Source: Vesta saturnalis (Eukaryota; Arthropoda; Insecta; Coleoptera; Lampyridae). Taken from it: a DNA stretch of 64,000 nucleotides. The notes under the pieces are model-generated. The model was not told the origin of the DNA and made no database searches. It worked only from the letters and a program-made list of their open reading frames with translations. Positions within the stretch are counted from its first letter, which is position 1, and each line of letters opens with the position of its first letter. Shown piece after piece: positions 1-11,101 of this stretch. The position numbers were made by a program, and so were the translations under genes. The stretch covers positions 2,314,001 to 2,378,000 of the forward strand of contig JARFJB010000896.1 of assembly GCA_036346205.1 (NCBI GenBank), written 5' to 3'.

Positions 1-93
1 AAAAGTTCACTGTAATAAACAACCGCAAAACGTTAACTATACAGACCGTAATGCAGGACAAAGTTTTTAATCGCAAATAGGTAAATTTTAATA

Positions 94-440
94 ATGAAAA
101 AAAATTACAATCATAGCCCATCTGCAAACGAAACTTACAGTAGCGCTGTTAAACAGGACCAATCAAAAATCAAAATTATGGGCAACCGCAAAATAAACAA
201 AAGCAAACACAACATTAACAAACAAGCAGCAATAAAAAATTATAACCGTCCACAATGTAGCAACACTAATAATAAAATTTCAAATCTTCATCCGTCATAC
301 AGTAAAGATAAAAACCGTTCCCAAAACTATAACACTACTTATTTACCTTAAAATAATTTAACTCAAAATAATGAAATAAAATGTTAGAGATGCAATAAAC
401 TTGGTCACTGCCGTTCACATTGCCATAATAAACCTGTATT
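94..440 (+). pseudogene. gag: Ty3/gypsy gag C-terminal relic with zinc knuckle
   Basis: An 85-codon Asn/Lys-rich open stretch (94-351) is followed at 382-423 by a CCHC zinc knuckle (C-x2-C-x3-GH-x4-C), in which the second residue is now a TAG stop. Asn/Gln-rich linkers before a nucleocapsid knuckle are usual in insect gypsy Gag, which packages element RNA in the virus-like particle. The N-terminal capsid part lies before the window. Protease and reverse transcriptase relics follow in the same orientation, supporting one gag-pol unit. It cannot make an intact product. Confidence is good for the knuckle, moderate for the Asn-rich part. Confidence 0.6.
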
Positions 441-594
441 ATTTTGTTCTTGCTGTGTAAAGGTAGGTATTACATCCCTCAATTGTCCGTGTTCAAATTC
501 AAATAACCGCTTTCCGAAGTTTCAATAAAAAGGGGTGAAACTTCAAAAATTAGTTCAAAAACTAAACAACAAATCCCCTTTAATCTCCGTCCGT

Positions 595-800
595 TCATAA
601 ATATTGAAGTAGAATATAAAAATTTTATTGCCTTAGTGGACACCGGCTCAACAATTACATTCATAAGTGATACAGTAGGTAATATGTTATCTCAAGGTGC
701 ACAAATACCTAAATCTGTAAAGGCTACCGGAATAAATAGCCAAACCGTAGAAAATAGACAAGCTTTTTATACCGAATTAAAAATATGAAATGAGGAAATT
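595..800 (+). pseudogene. Retroviral-type aspartic protease relic (gypsy pol)
   Basis: Frame 3 reads through the active-site signature VDTGST (DTG codons at 639-647), followed by a hydrophobic Ile/Phe-rich strand, as in the pepsin-like dimeric proteases of LTR retrotransposons that cleave Gag-Pol. It lies between the zinc knuckle and the reverse transcriptase, the order expected for Ty3/gypsy. The frame differs from that of the zinc knuckle, and stops follow near 785, so the gene is dead. Confidence 0.65.
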
Positions 801-962
801 TGATTTTAGAAAATAAAATTGTACCTCGAGTGGAGCGTGTAACCACACCAGCTTCTTTTATTCAGTGCTCAGCCTTAACCTCTTTAACTGAAACCGAACT
901 TACTAAATTAAATTATAACGGATTACACACCGATAAAACAAAGATACCGACCATTAAACCCA

Positions 963-2003
963 AAAATGCAAAGTTTAATGAATGCTGAGTTAGATCGTAT
1001 GCTAGCAGAAGGTATAGTTAAACCGTCAGATAGTGCATATTCGTCTCCCGTGGTATTAGTTAAGAAAAGAGACGGAAAACCGAGATTTTGAATTGGCTTC
1101 CGAAAAATCAGTGACATTTCTATTAAAGATGCGTACCCTCGTCCGTTTATAAACCATATCCTAGATAAGTTACGTCGAGACAAGTACATATCCACTATCG
1201 ATCTAAAAGATGGATACTGGCAAATACCGTTAACGGAATCGTCAAAAGCAATAATTGATTTTACAGTACCGACAAGGGGACTATTTCATTTCAGAGTTAT
1301 GCCTTTTGGTTTACACTCTGCCCCTGCTACGTTTCAAAGGTTGCTAGACCTTATTATCGGGCCTGAGCTCGATCCGTATGCATTTGCATATCTAGACGAT
1401 ATAAACGTTCTAGGTGAAACTTTCTCTAAACATTTAAAAAATTTAAGAGAACTTTTCCACCGCCCCCGACTAGCAAACCTAAGAATTAACGCCGCAAAGT
1501 GCGAGTTCTGCCTCAAGTCTCTAAAATATGTAGGACATGCAGTAAGCAATGGGGGAATACAAACCGACCCCGATAAAATTGCTCCTATACAGCAAATGGC
1601 AGGACTGCACAATATAAAAACACTTCGACAGTACCTTGGTGTTTGTTCGTGGTTTCGATGTTTTGTCGAAAACTTTTCAAAAACAGTAGCACCGTTAACA
1701 AAACGATTATATAAAAATGTACGGTGGCACTGGAAAGACGAACAAGAAACCGCTTTTAACCAATTAAAAAGCTCCATTACAAACGCACCGATCCTAAAAT
1801 GTCCAGACCTTAATTATCCTTTTATTTTACAAGCCGACGCATCTGAAATAGCCTATACTAGCAGAACGTTAAATCCAGCAGAAAAAAAATTATGCAAAAT
1901 AGAAATTGGGTGCAGTACACACCTCAACCTTGCGTCAGTAGTGCGTATGGGGTGTGGCAACTGCGATCAAATCAGTAATGTGGCGTTAGACTTGAAGGAG
2001 TAA
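963..2003 (+). pseudogene. pol: Ty3/gypsy reverse transcriptase and start of RNase H, decayed
   Basis: The translation shows the Ty3/gypsy RT blocks in order: SPVVLVKKRDG, STIDLKDGYWQIPL, FRVMPFGLHSAPATFQ, then the catalytic YLDDI (about 1390-1404). The thumb/connection (GHAVSNGGIQTDPDKI) and the RNase H opening (FILQADAS) follow. A TGA interrupts the fingers near 1090, so only 1299-2003 is continuously open. In RNase H, sequence between the first catalytic Asp region and IAYTSRTLNP is deleted, and similarity then ends; integrase and the 3' LTR are absent. Both Asp of YLDD are kept. It would copy element RNA to DNA if intact; here it is a 3'-truncated fossil. Confidence 0.85.
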
Positions 2004-2974
2004 GATGAACTTCTAAGATGGCATTCATACGTAGAAATACAATTTTCTACCTCAAAAGTTGAAAATAAGATTGATTGGTCAAATGCGAACGAAGAAGAAG
2101 GTATAATCTATGATCAATATTACGAAAATATTGGTATTTATTACAATTGGGAATTGATTAAAGGACATGACAGAATTTAGAAAACTGTTCTTGCACACTC
2201 GATGCTCATAGTGTAGAAGAACTATTCAATTTAAAGGATATAATAAGCTATCGATTGGAATTTTTTGAATCCCACAATCTAGCGTCGTTTTCGTCAGAAA
2301 GAATTCTATAGTAGCGATGATGACGTTTATAATCGCATTGAAGATATAAATGGAAAGTTAATATTAATGTACATAACACTGTATGCTTAATGGAAATTTT
2401 GTATTACCGTCCTGACTATCAAATGCATAGAATTTACTAAATATTATCTTAATAAAGAAATATTAATAACTACAATATGTTTTACTTCGATTTAAGGGAC
2501 CTAACCTGTTACCAGTTATTAGGAAACCACCACCAGTTCTTATAAAACAACCACCTGTTTCTGAAAAACGGATTTCTCTTTTTGACCTGTCTTTGAACTG
2601 TGTTGAGCTGTTTTTGGGAAACTCTACTAGTTTTTATGAACAGGTACCAGTACCTACTCTTTAGGAGTCAGCTACATCACCCAAAAGCAAATACCCAGAA
2701 CCTGGCGGTGAAGGTGCTTCATCGGTATTACAATAGTAATAGTAGTATGTATAAGAAAAACATTTCCGACTAAATCCAAATTATTGATGTTGATTTTTGG
2801 CAATGGTATCAAACTAATGGTTATAACAAGCTGCAAACCAAATTGGGGGAACTTGCGGAAAAAGGTTTCAGGGTGGACTTTGCATGAAATTTTACAATTA
2901 AAAATAAAGGTCAACAGGTACGTGCTTCTAAAAGGTGGAATACATATTAAAATACCTAACTTCATAGCAAAGGC
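2004..2974. other. Interval without recognisable gene
   Basis: Every frame carries frequent stops. A plus-frame stretch near 2,780-2,960 (NGYNKLQTKLGELAEKGFRV and a Lys/Arg-rich continuation) has a coding look and lies just before the polymerase relic. It may be leftover Polinton coding sequence, but I do not recognise a family. Nothing else stands out. Confidence 0.35.
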
Positions 2975-4300
2975 ACTCAAAAAGGCTGTTTGATTATTGT
3001 ATGTTTGTGGGCCGTTGTTTCGGCTTTATATCACACTTCACGGAATCGAACTTCCAGTTATCCTAATTTCAGTAACGTCTTAAATATTAATTAATCTCTC
3101 AACAAATTTGTATTGCGCAAAATATAAAAAAGTTGTACCCTTTATATTGAGAAATCAGAAAAGCGACAAGGAACTCATAAATCTTCTAATACTTCCTAAC
3201 GACTACGAAACCTACATCACTTAGTGTGGATTAAAAACATGTCGACTTTACTTTTAAAACAGCTATAAGTATGATCATAAGAAAATGATTTCTAACCGGT
3301 GTTTGAACCATTGTTGTTCAGATGTAGCTCTCGAAAAGCATTTAACGTACTGTTATGAACTCAATCAATATCATGATAGATTACCAAATGGTAGCGATAA
3401 GCATTTGGAATTTAAACATATAGCATACAAAGAAAAAGTTTCCTTTACGCGGACCTCGAAAGCATTTAGAGAAATGTGCAACTGCAGATGATCAAAACAC
3501 ACGTATATGTGACAAAAATGGACCCTTAGCAATGCATATTACCTTAAATGCTCTTATAATGACTCGTTATCACAATTTCATTTGTTCAGGGAGAAGATTG
3601 TATACATGGCTTATCGGAGAACTAGAAATGATGAAAAACGGGGTAAAGAGCATTCTCTAGTTGGAGGTACTGAGGTGACTGAATTGATAATTTTGAATGC
3701 GCTATTTGCAATCGGGCTTTTCAACCGACATTAAGGGTTGGACCATTTGACGGGGAAGTTTCGTGGTGCGGCACATCAAGATAACAACTTAAATTCTTAA
3801 GACACGCTTACTGTCCCTATCGTGTTCCATAACTTGGAGAGCTAGCTATTGGTTTCCCGAGAGATGTATCCCTGTTACCGTTAATCAAGGAGTATATATC
3901 CTTTACCAAGATTGTAGATAATACCAACATAAAATTTAGATTTACAAATTACTTTAAGTTTATCTCCACAAGATAATCTAAAGCCTGTTGTTGTGTAAAA
4001 CCGCGATACGACCACATTTTTTTTACTACGAAATTAACCCCGTAATAGGTACAGAAGTATCTCACAAGAACGTTAACTTGCAACTAGTTTTGAAATCTTA
4101 AAGTACTTGAATATATAGATTTCTACAGAAACAAGTTAAAACTTGCATTTTTCATATCTCGAGCGCGTAGGTAAAATAGCGATGATTATTCATCATTTCG
4201 GACACGACTAAACAAGTTCTGACTTGCAGCAAACTCCTAAAAATTTCCACAATATTAGTAAAACACATTGTTTTATCGAGGTAATTATTTTTGTTATATA
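2975..4300 (+). pseudogene. polB: Polinton/Maverick protein-primed DNA polymerase B relic (copy 1)
   Basis: Several disconnected frames carry blocks characteristic of the protein-primed family B polymerase of Polintons. 3285-3491 holds the Cys/His module (CLNHCCSDVALEKHLTYC) and a FKHIAYKEKVSF strand. Around 3450 another frame reads YADLESI, the ExoI Asp-x-Glu motif of the proofreading domain. Near 3,740 comes DHLTGKFRGAAHQ, an HNH-like insertion typical of Polinton polymerases, then FTKIVDNTNIKFRF near 3,905-3,945. The same blocks recur at 22.8-24.0 kb with shared flanking DNA, so the two are copies of one family. The palm and its polymerase Asp residues are not found. Many frameshifts and stops: dead. 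Confidence 0.75.
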
Positions 4301-4620
4301 ACCTCGAAACTGATTATGAATATATGAACGGTCAAAATGACGGTTCCGGCAGTTATACAAATACTAGAAAAAACTCTATAACGGCTTTATTTTATTATAC
4401 TCTAAAAGTACATAAAAATCTAGAAAAAGTCATAATACCTCAACACCGTAACTCCAAGCACAACGGAGAAACAACATTCTAAAGAAGGCACGCGGTCAAA
4501 TTGATCGCCGCGGCAGTTCTAGTGTTAAGTCTTTGCGGTTCAAACAGTATGACAATATGCAAGTTTATATTTAAAAACGGTCGTGTTATTGTTAACTTAT
4601 ATTTTTGAAAATGTTTACGC

Positions 4621-6702
4621 ATAACCCTTTCCAGCTTAGTGGTATAAAGGCGATACCACATTTTGCACGTTTAATATTAGCCTGCTTTGTGATATTTAGT
4701 GCGTGCCAGTGTAGCAGCGTATTCTGCAGTTATGGTGACATCTGTTGAATATACGATAAAGTAAATTTCTTTTAAAACTTTCCTGTAGTATTTTATCAAC
4801 TGTGCTGCTTAGAGGTTATGTCTGCATGTAGTGTTTGTTTATAAAAATTTGTGAATTATTAAACCGATTTTTACTGATATGGCAGGTAAGTTCAATCATT
4901 ACAAAGCATACTATTTATTGAATTAAAATTGTATTGAGTTTTTTCATTTTGTACTTGAATAGTATCTTTACATACTTGTGGTATTTCGGAAGTATCACAA
5001 AGCATCAAAAGACTCACTATTTTAATTATTTTATAACTTTAGGAAAAAGTAAATGGACTTACGAAGAATGGAAAAATATGAATGAAGAAGAGTTTGAAAT
5101 GTTATTGGCAGACATTCCATCAGATGGAGAATCTGTTGATAATTACGGTGACGCTTATTTGGAAGAATTAGTAAATACAGGTAGTATTGAAACTGATGAA
5201 ATATCTGGCGATGTAATAGTTGAAAACACTGCGTTGGATGAAGATGATGAAGATTATGACGAGGAGGATAATATACCCTTAACAACCGTCCAGTCTATCG
5301 AACAGTTTGTTTGGCAAAAAAGTCTTCAAGCTTTCAATAATGAAACCAATCTCTACGCCACCCAAAAACAGAAAAGTTTTGCTCCTACCACGACAAAAGA
5401 AATCCAAACGTTTCTGGCTATCAATATTTTAATGGGAGTCACACGTCTTCCTAGCTACCGCGACTATTGGTCTTCCTTGCCTGAACTGCGAGATTCATAC
5501 ATTACGTCACTAATGCCTCGAACTAGATTTGATTGGCTTCTAGAAAATTTTCCCCTAAACGATAACAGCGTTCAGCCAACACGTAACGAAGCTTCATTTG
5601 ATAAACTTTACAAGCTTCGCCCTTTTCTAAATATGTTGTCGGAAAATTTTTCTTCCCACTATAATGTTTACGAAACAATATCAGTACGACAATATATGCC
5701 AAACAAGCCAATAAAGTGGGGATACAACGTATGGGTAAGAGCGGATAAGTTTGGCTATATTGACCAATTTCAAATATATACTGGAAAAGTCAACAATACA
5801 GTCGAAAAAGAATTAGGTCCAAGAATCGTTAAAAACCCTACACGTGACTTAGTAAAGGTTAATTTGTATATTTTGATAACTGTTTTACGTCATTTCCGTT
5901 ATTGAAAAGACTACAGCGCGACAAAATTTATGCAACTGGGACAATCAGAAAATCTAGAAGAAACATTCCAAAAAATTTCAAACCTGACAAGCAGCTCAAG
6001 CGAGGTGAATATGATTGGATGACGACGCATGACGGTATATCTTGCCCTAAAGAGTTGTCTATTTGGCTAGTAATTTTGAAAATCCCTCTCAAGTTGAGTA
6101 TGTAACAAGAAGAAATAAACGTGGTAAAAATGAAAACGTACAATGTCCCAAAATGCTAAGGAATTATAATAAGTATATGGGATATGTAGACCAGGCTGGT
6201 ATGCTAAAAAAGTGCTATGAAATTGACAGAAAGAGTCAAAAACGGTGGCCACGCATTTTTTGGCACTTCATTAACGTCAGCATTGTAAATGCTTCTAAAA
6301 TCTATAATCAAAGAAATGTAGACAGTAAAATGGACTTGAAATGTTTTCGGATTGCTGTTGTAACTGGTCTTGTTGGGGCAAGAATGGAAACTCCTGGAAG
6401 AAGCAAAAATACTCCACTTCAGGTTATCAACAAATACAAACCAAGAATAGCATTGGAAAAAAGATTCGACCAAGCTCCCCACATGCCCCTGTATGGTACT
6501 TTACGAAGATATCATTTTTGTAGCACTTGTAGCCATCAGCGAAGAAGTAAATGGTACTGAATACCACGTTTTATTTTGTTTATAATAATAAAAAAAATTG
6601 TTAAACTTTTTTTGTTGCCTTTCTTTATCACCAATAATAATGTTCCTGTGAAAAAAATAATAAAATACGTTTTTTTTTAATATGCTGCCTGGAAAGGGAT
6701 AA
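4621..6702 (+). mobile_element. piggyBac element A (ATAA target duplication)
   Basis: Ends are visible directly: ATAA at 4621-4624 then CCCTTTCCAG (4625-4634), and the inverted copy CTGGAAAGGG (6689-6698) then ATAA (6699-6702). The interior holds a plus-strand piggyBac transposase gene. Length is 2.08 kb including both tetranucleotides. The usual piggyBac target is TTAA; here both sides read ATAA. A subterminal palindrome GTGGTA-n-TACCAC lies at 4639-4660. The transposase is broken, so the element would need help from elsewhere to move. Confidence 0.85.
4879..6560 (+). pseudogene. piggyBac transposase, two exons, broken (element A)
   Basis: Exon 1 is only ATGGCAG (4879-4885), joined across a GT-AG intron (4886-5042, donor GTAAGT) to exon 2, giving MAGKSKWTYEEW, a typical piggyBac start followed by an acidic N-terminus. 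The DDE core is recognisable (FLAINILMGVTRLPSYRDYW, QYMPNKPIKWGYNVW). The stretch that should carry the first catalytic Asp (DES before the QYMP motif) is deleted near 5,680. A frameshift near 5,865 moves YFDN, the second Asp region, to another frame. The third (GYVDQAG) sits in 6063-6560, followed by the start of a Cys-rich C-terminus (CSTCSHQRRSKW) that is cut short. It excised and integrated element DNA in the nucleus when intact; it is clearly inactive now. Confidence 0.85.
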
Positions 6703-7198
6703 GTTGCTTAGGTGCGCACCGGTGGCTTAGGTACGATGAACTGACCCAGTAAAAAAAGTTCCCTCAGGTTTAAAACACCTGTACAGGCATAGTCTGTGAA
6801 CTATAATAAAATGCAACATAATCTAGAATCTAGAAGTAACAAGTCACGTGAGAAAATATTTCGTATGATCTCGGTAGGGTTATGAACAGGTGCTAATAAA
6901 TATTTTTGAACATCAGTAGAAGGAGACAATTTATAAAATGGAATAACAATAATAGAATTGTTTTTTTATTCCCGCAAACAAATTAAGTGTTGTAGAATCA
7001 CTATGTGTTTGCAGACATTTTAAATATAGAATTATAATTATAAGATTGTGCTTAATGATTTGTTACCATAACTACTTATTACTGTTTTATTTATATACTT
7101 TCTCTCGATAATGATACATGTTGTCTTCAAACGCGTAGAGAAATAAATAATTATATAAAAGAAATGGTGAAATAAATTATATTGTATTTAATAAGCTA
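6703..7198. other. AT-rich spacer between piggyBac elements
   Basis: No open frame or motif stands out. GTGCGCACCGGTGGC near 6,712 is the only GC-rich patch. This is likely the sequence both neighbouring piggyBac copies inserted into. Confidence 0.4.
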
Positions 7199-7202
7199 TT
7201 AA

Positions 7203-7240
7203 CCCTTATGTGCACAATCAGGTACTCGTGTACCTTTCGC
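7203..7240 (+). repeat. piggyBac B left TIR and subterminal palindrome
   Basis: CCCTTATGTGCAC is followed immediately by AATCAGGTACTCGTGTACC. The GGTAC-n-GTACC palindrome is repeated at 7409-7427 and in the right end. Confidence 0.75.
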
Positions 7241-7517
7241 GACTTTAACTTCGTTTTTTTTATAGTTTTTGTTTCACTATATCCTTGAGACTCATATTTA
7301 TCCTAAACCACTATATTTTAAGTCGTTTGTGTACCAAAACAACTTCAGAAATGTATAAACAATTTATATTTACACTAAAATAGAAATTTATACCTTAAAC
7401 GTACATACAGGTACCGGTGTACCTACATATAGTTTGCATACCTTGAGATGTTTTCTAATGAAAACAATGTGGCTAAGTAACCAGCATGGTGTGAAAATTT
7501 ATTTATTACATAAACAT

Positions 7518-9413
7518 TTATATACATTCTATACATTTTGTTACATTTTCTGAATGCTCGTTGCAAAGAGGTCGATTGCAGGTTTTACACGATTTCCTAC
7601 TTTTCCTTTGAAATGAAGCGGTTGAGCGGCAGATGAAACAGCTCCCAACGTGCTTAGCTCTTCCAGAAGCGTCCTTAGGTTGTTCTGATTGTGAAGGTAT
7701 AATTGGATGTCCTAAGATGGCTTCAATCCCCGACCTTGTTGAAAAGTGCCTCAAAAACCTGGGAGCTTTTAAACGCCGTTCAATTGTAGGCAGAGATAGT
7801 TCTTTACCTAGACCACCAAGAAAAGTCCGCCTACTATGTGTTGACCTGGTAGTTGCAGGGTTGTTTTCTGAGTATATAATGTAGGCAGCGAGGGCTGCTA
7901 CATCTAACATGTTGAAAAACATGGCGTGTGGCCAACGAAGGGTCTTCCTTTTCGTGGAATAGTGCGTAACCATCTTGTCCATGTTGTCTACGCCGCTTTT
8001 AGACGCATTGTAATACATAAATATTTCTGGATTTTGTTTCGGTCCAGTGATGATGGTATTGTTGTGCATAGTTGACAGCAATGCCACTATCCGTTCCTTC
8101 TTTGGCACATAGGAACAAATGCTAACTTTGCCATCCTCGCTGAAGCCAAATGTCGAAGAGTGCTCTTCCTTCTCCTTACTTTTCTTCATCTCTTTTGGGA
8201 TGCAAGACTTATATTGCTTCAGTGTTCCTACCATGGAAAGGTTCCAAGAGAGTAACAAGTGAGCCAAAGGTAACGCTGTAAAAAAGTTGTCCATTGTTAC
8301 GTTCCTTCCTGATCCCTTGAATTGGTAGCACAAATCCCTGACAACTCGTTGTCCTTGGTCCTTTTCGGGGCCATTAGGTCCTTTTCCGAAATAAATTTGG
8401 CCAGTGATTGGATAAGAGGTTTGTGCATCACAAATCCACCAAACCTTGATGCCGTACTTCGCAGGTTTGGACGGAATATATTGCGTAAACCTAGTCCTAC
8501 CTCTAAAAGAGAACAACTGCTCATCTATAGTAACACAATCTGTGGGAATATATTTTGATGACAAATTCGCATTGAACATCAACCAGATATCTGCAATAGC
8601 TGCCGCCTTATCTGAATTCACCCTCTCACTTCTTGTGTTTTCGTTGTCAAATCGGATAAACCGGCATATCTCACGAAACCTGTTCATTCCCATTGCTGCT
8701 CTATAAAGTGGATATGAGTCAGGCTTCCACAAAACTCTGACATGTTCAGTATTAGAATGATGAACACCCATTGTTATCAGTATCCCAATGTAGGCGTAAA
8801 GTTCACTTTCGTTCAAATGATTCCACTCCTTCCTACGTTTTCCTACGTTATCTGTATTCCATTTTTGGTAGACACGATCGGCTTTCCTATTGGTTTCTCT
8901 TACAATTATGTCGACAATAAGTTCCGAAAAAATACATTTGAATGTATCCGCAACTGACAAGTGTTTCGTTGACGGCGCGGGTCCAGGCCTATGGCGGATA
9001 ATGTTGCGTGTTTGAACTCGAGTCGCTGTCGGCGGGGTCTTCTTCCATTTCGTACCATCTTTAGCTACCACAAAGGATTCCGGCACAGCGTCGTCGTTGT
9101 CTTGTTCCTCTTCCTCCTCCTCTTCAGACGAACTTTCCTCCAGTTCTATCTGATTACCTTTGTCGGCAAAAACATCCGATAAATCTAAGCCATCGTCCAC
9201 TGTAGGCTGTGGTGATATCCATTCGTCCTCAGAATCTTGATTGTCATATTATCTATTGCTAGAACAGGAATCGTCGGCTGTTAGGGCTGCCAAGTAAATT
9301 TGATGTTTCTCACAAGTAAGCCTAGTAAACAAAAAAGTCTTAGTCTATATTTATCGCATTTACAAAATGTATCAAACATACCTTTTATTTTCTGCTGCAG
9401 ATGATTCCTCCAT
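7518..9413 (-). pseudogene. piggyBac transposase, nearly intact, one nonsense codon (element B)
   Basis: Exon 2 is open for over 560 codons (7518-9248). It holds an acidic Asp/Glu N-terminus, the DDE core with the three expected Asp in TIDEQLFSFRGR, VTMDNFFTALP and SGVDNMDKM, and a C-terminal cross-brace zinc module (C-x2-C, C-x2-C-x4-C-x2-H, C-x2-C). That frame has no ATG before its core. A plausible start is upstream: exon 1 at 9382-9413 (MEESSAAENK), a 60-bp GT-AG intron (9322-9381, donor GTATGT, acceptor TTTACTAG), then exon 2 from 9321. The joined frame meets a single TAA at 9249-9251, codon 35, then runs open to the end, about 611 codons in all. The catalytic set and zinc ligands look intact. 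It was either lost recently or is read from another start. The intron is inferred from sequence only. Confidence 0.85.
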
Positions 9414-9628
9414 TCTTCAAAATAACTTTTTCAGCTGGTCTAAGTAAAATACCGAAACTCACTTTACACTTCAAAGTAAAGAATATTAGTGATTTGAAAT
9501 TGGATTCCGCATTGCATGTAAATACTAAATTAATTTAGATTGATAAAGAGTTAATTGGATAATAACACATTAATAGGTGGTAGGCATGTATACTCCATGC
9601 CAGCCGGGGAGGTACCACCACCCTTACC

Positions 9629-10771
9629 ATGGGCTCCTTAATATTGGGTCTCCGATTTTCTGAGCTCGGTAAGGGCTGCCGGTTACATTTTCCATCATCC
9701 TTAATCTATTCTCATCCTTATTCTTCCTTCTCGCCCTCACTGTCTTCCTATCGGATTAAAAGTACCAAATTAAAAAATAAGATGGCTGTGGTTTCTAGGG
9801 TTATAAATCCCGGACGTAAAATCCTGCCCCACTCGGATGTCCGGGAGGGCAGGGCCCAAGCGACCTCGGTCATCGAAAGTATCAACTTTCTAATTCTCTA
9901 CTGCAACATCCGCGGTATCAGGTCTAATCTTAATGCTATTCACCAACATCTTGAACAATTACAACCTGATATATTGTTTCCATCTGAAACACAAGTCTCC
10001 TCTGAAAGCTCCGAGTCACCCGACTTGCAATTTCCACAATACCATCTTCACTCTAACTTTCGATATAAAGGAGGCGTATGTGCGTACATCAAGGACAGAA
10101 TTGCTTGCAAGAGGGTTTCTTCCTTAGAAAATAAAAATTTTGACGTGATTTGGTTTAAACATTCTGGTCCTAATTTTGTGAAATTCTACTGTTGCATTTA
10201 TAGGTCTCCTAATGACAGCAACTTTCAAGACTTCTTCGATTACCTTAGTATGAAAGTTGACTATCTCCTGTCTCAGTTTCCATCTTGCGATATCTAATTT
10301 GTAGGCGATTTCAATGTTCATAACTCTAATTGGCTTCAATTTTCATCTACTACAAATCCCGCTGGTCATAGTGCAGAAACATTTGCTATTTCATGTGATC
10401 TCACACAAATGATTTCTGAACCCACAAGAATCCCTGATAACCCTAACCATACTCCACATCTTCTAGATCTCTTTCTTACATCAAACCCTCTTGTTTATAA
10501 AACTTCCTTTCTTTCGCCTTTAGGTCTTTCCGACCATTGTCTAATAAAAATCATTTCTACTGTACCTAATTCCACTGTTGTTCGCAAAACCGATAGAACC
10601 TTGTGGTGTTTTAAGTCAGCTCGATGGAGTGATTTACGGGATTTTTTTGCAACCTTTCCATGGCGTGAATATTGTTTTAAGTCGTCCTCTTCTTCGGACA
10701 TCGCTCTTTCAGTATCTGAAGTCATCCTCATGGGAATGGAGTTATACATTCCGAAAAACAGTACCGTGTAG
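9629..10771 (+). pseudogene. LINE family 1: apurinic-like endonuclease
   Basis: Frame pieces 9629-10297 and 10409-10771 together show the endonuclease blocks LYCNIRGIRSN, LFPSETQV (catalytic Glu), GDFN at about 10,303 and SDHCLI (catalytic Asp-His). The enzyme nicks target DNA to prime reverse transcription. The first piece starts MGSLILGLRF and is closed by a TAA just before the GDFN motif. The catalytic motifs are kept although the frame is not. It leads into the RT at 11.1 kb in the same strand. Confidence 0.8.
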
Positions 10772-11101
10772 GTCATTCACGTTCCCAACCCTGGTTCAAT
10801 AAGGCTTGTTCTGATGCAATATCTTTAAAAATAAATGTTACATTAAATGGAAATCTAATAAATCGGTTGACAGTCATGTAGAATACGTTGGTGCTAGAAA
10901 TATCTGCAAAAGTGTCATCACTAAAACTAAAAAGTTGTTCGAACAACGAAAATGCAATGAACTAGCTACATCTCCTTTAGGCAGTCGTAAATTTTGGTCT
11001 TTAGCAAAAGCCATTAGTAAAACTTTCGAACATCTTCATTTCCCCTGACATCTATTGACGGATCGGTAGTTGCTGATTCTGTAGACAAAGCCAACGTTTT
11101 T

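Noticed and set aside
7518..9200. A GTG-started, fully intact 560-residue transposase on the minus strand
   Set aside because: The first codon is GTG, not ATG, and the same frame continues upstream to a TAA. A spliced ATG start with one stop explains the data better.
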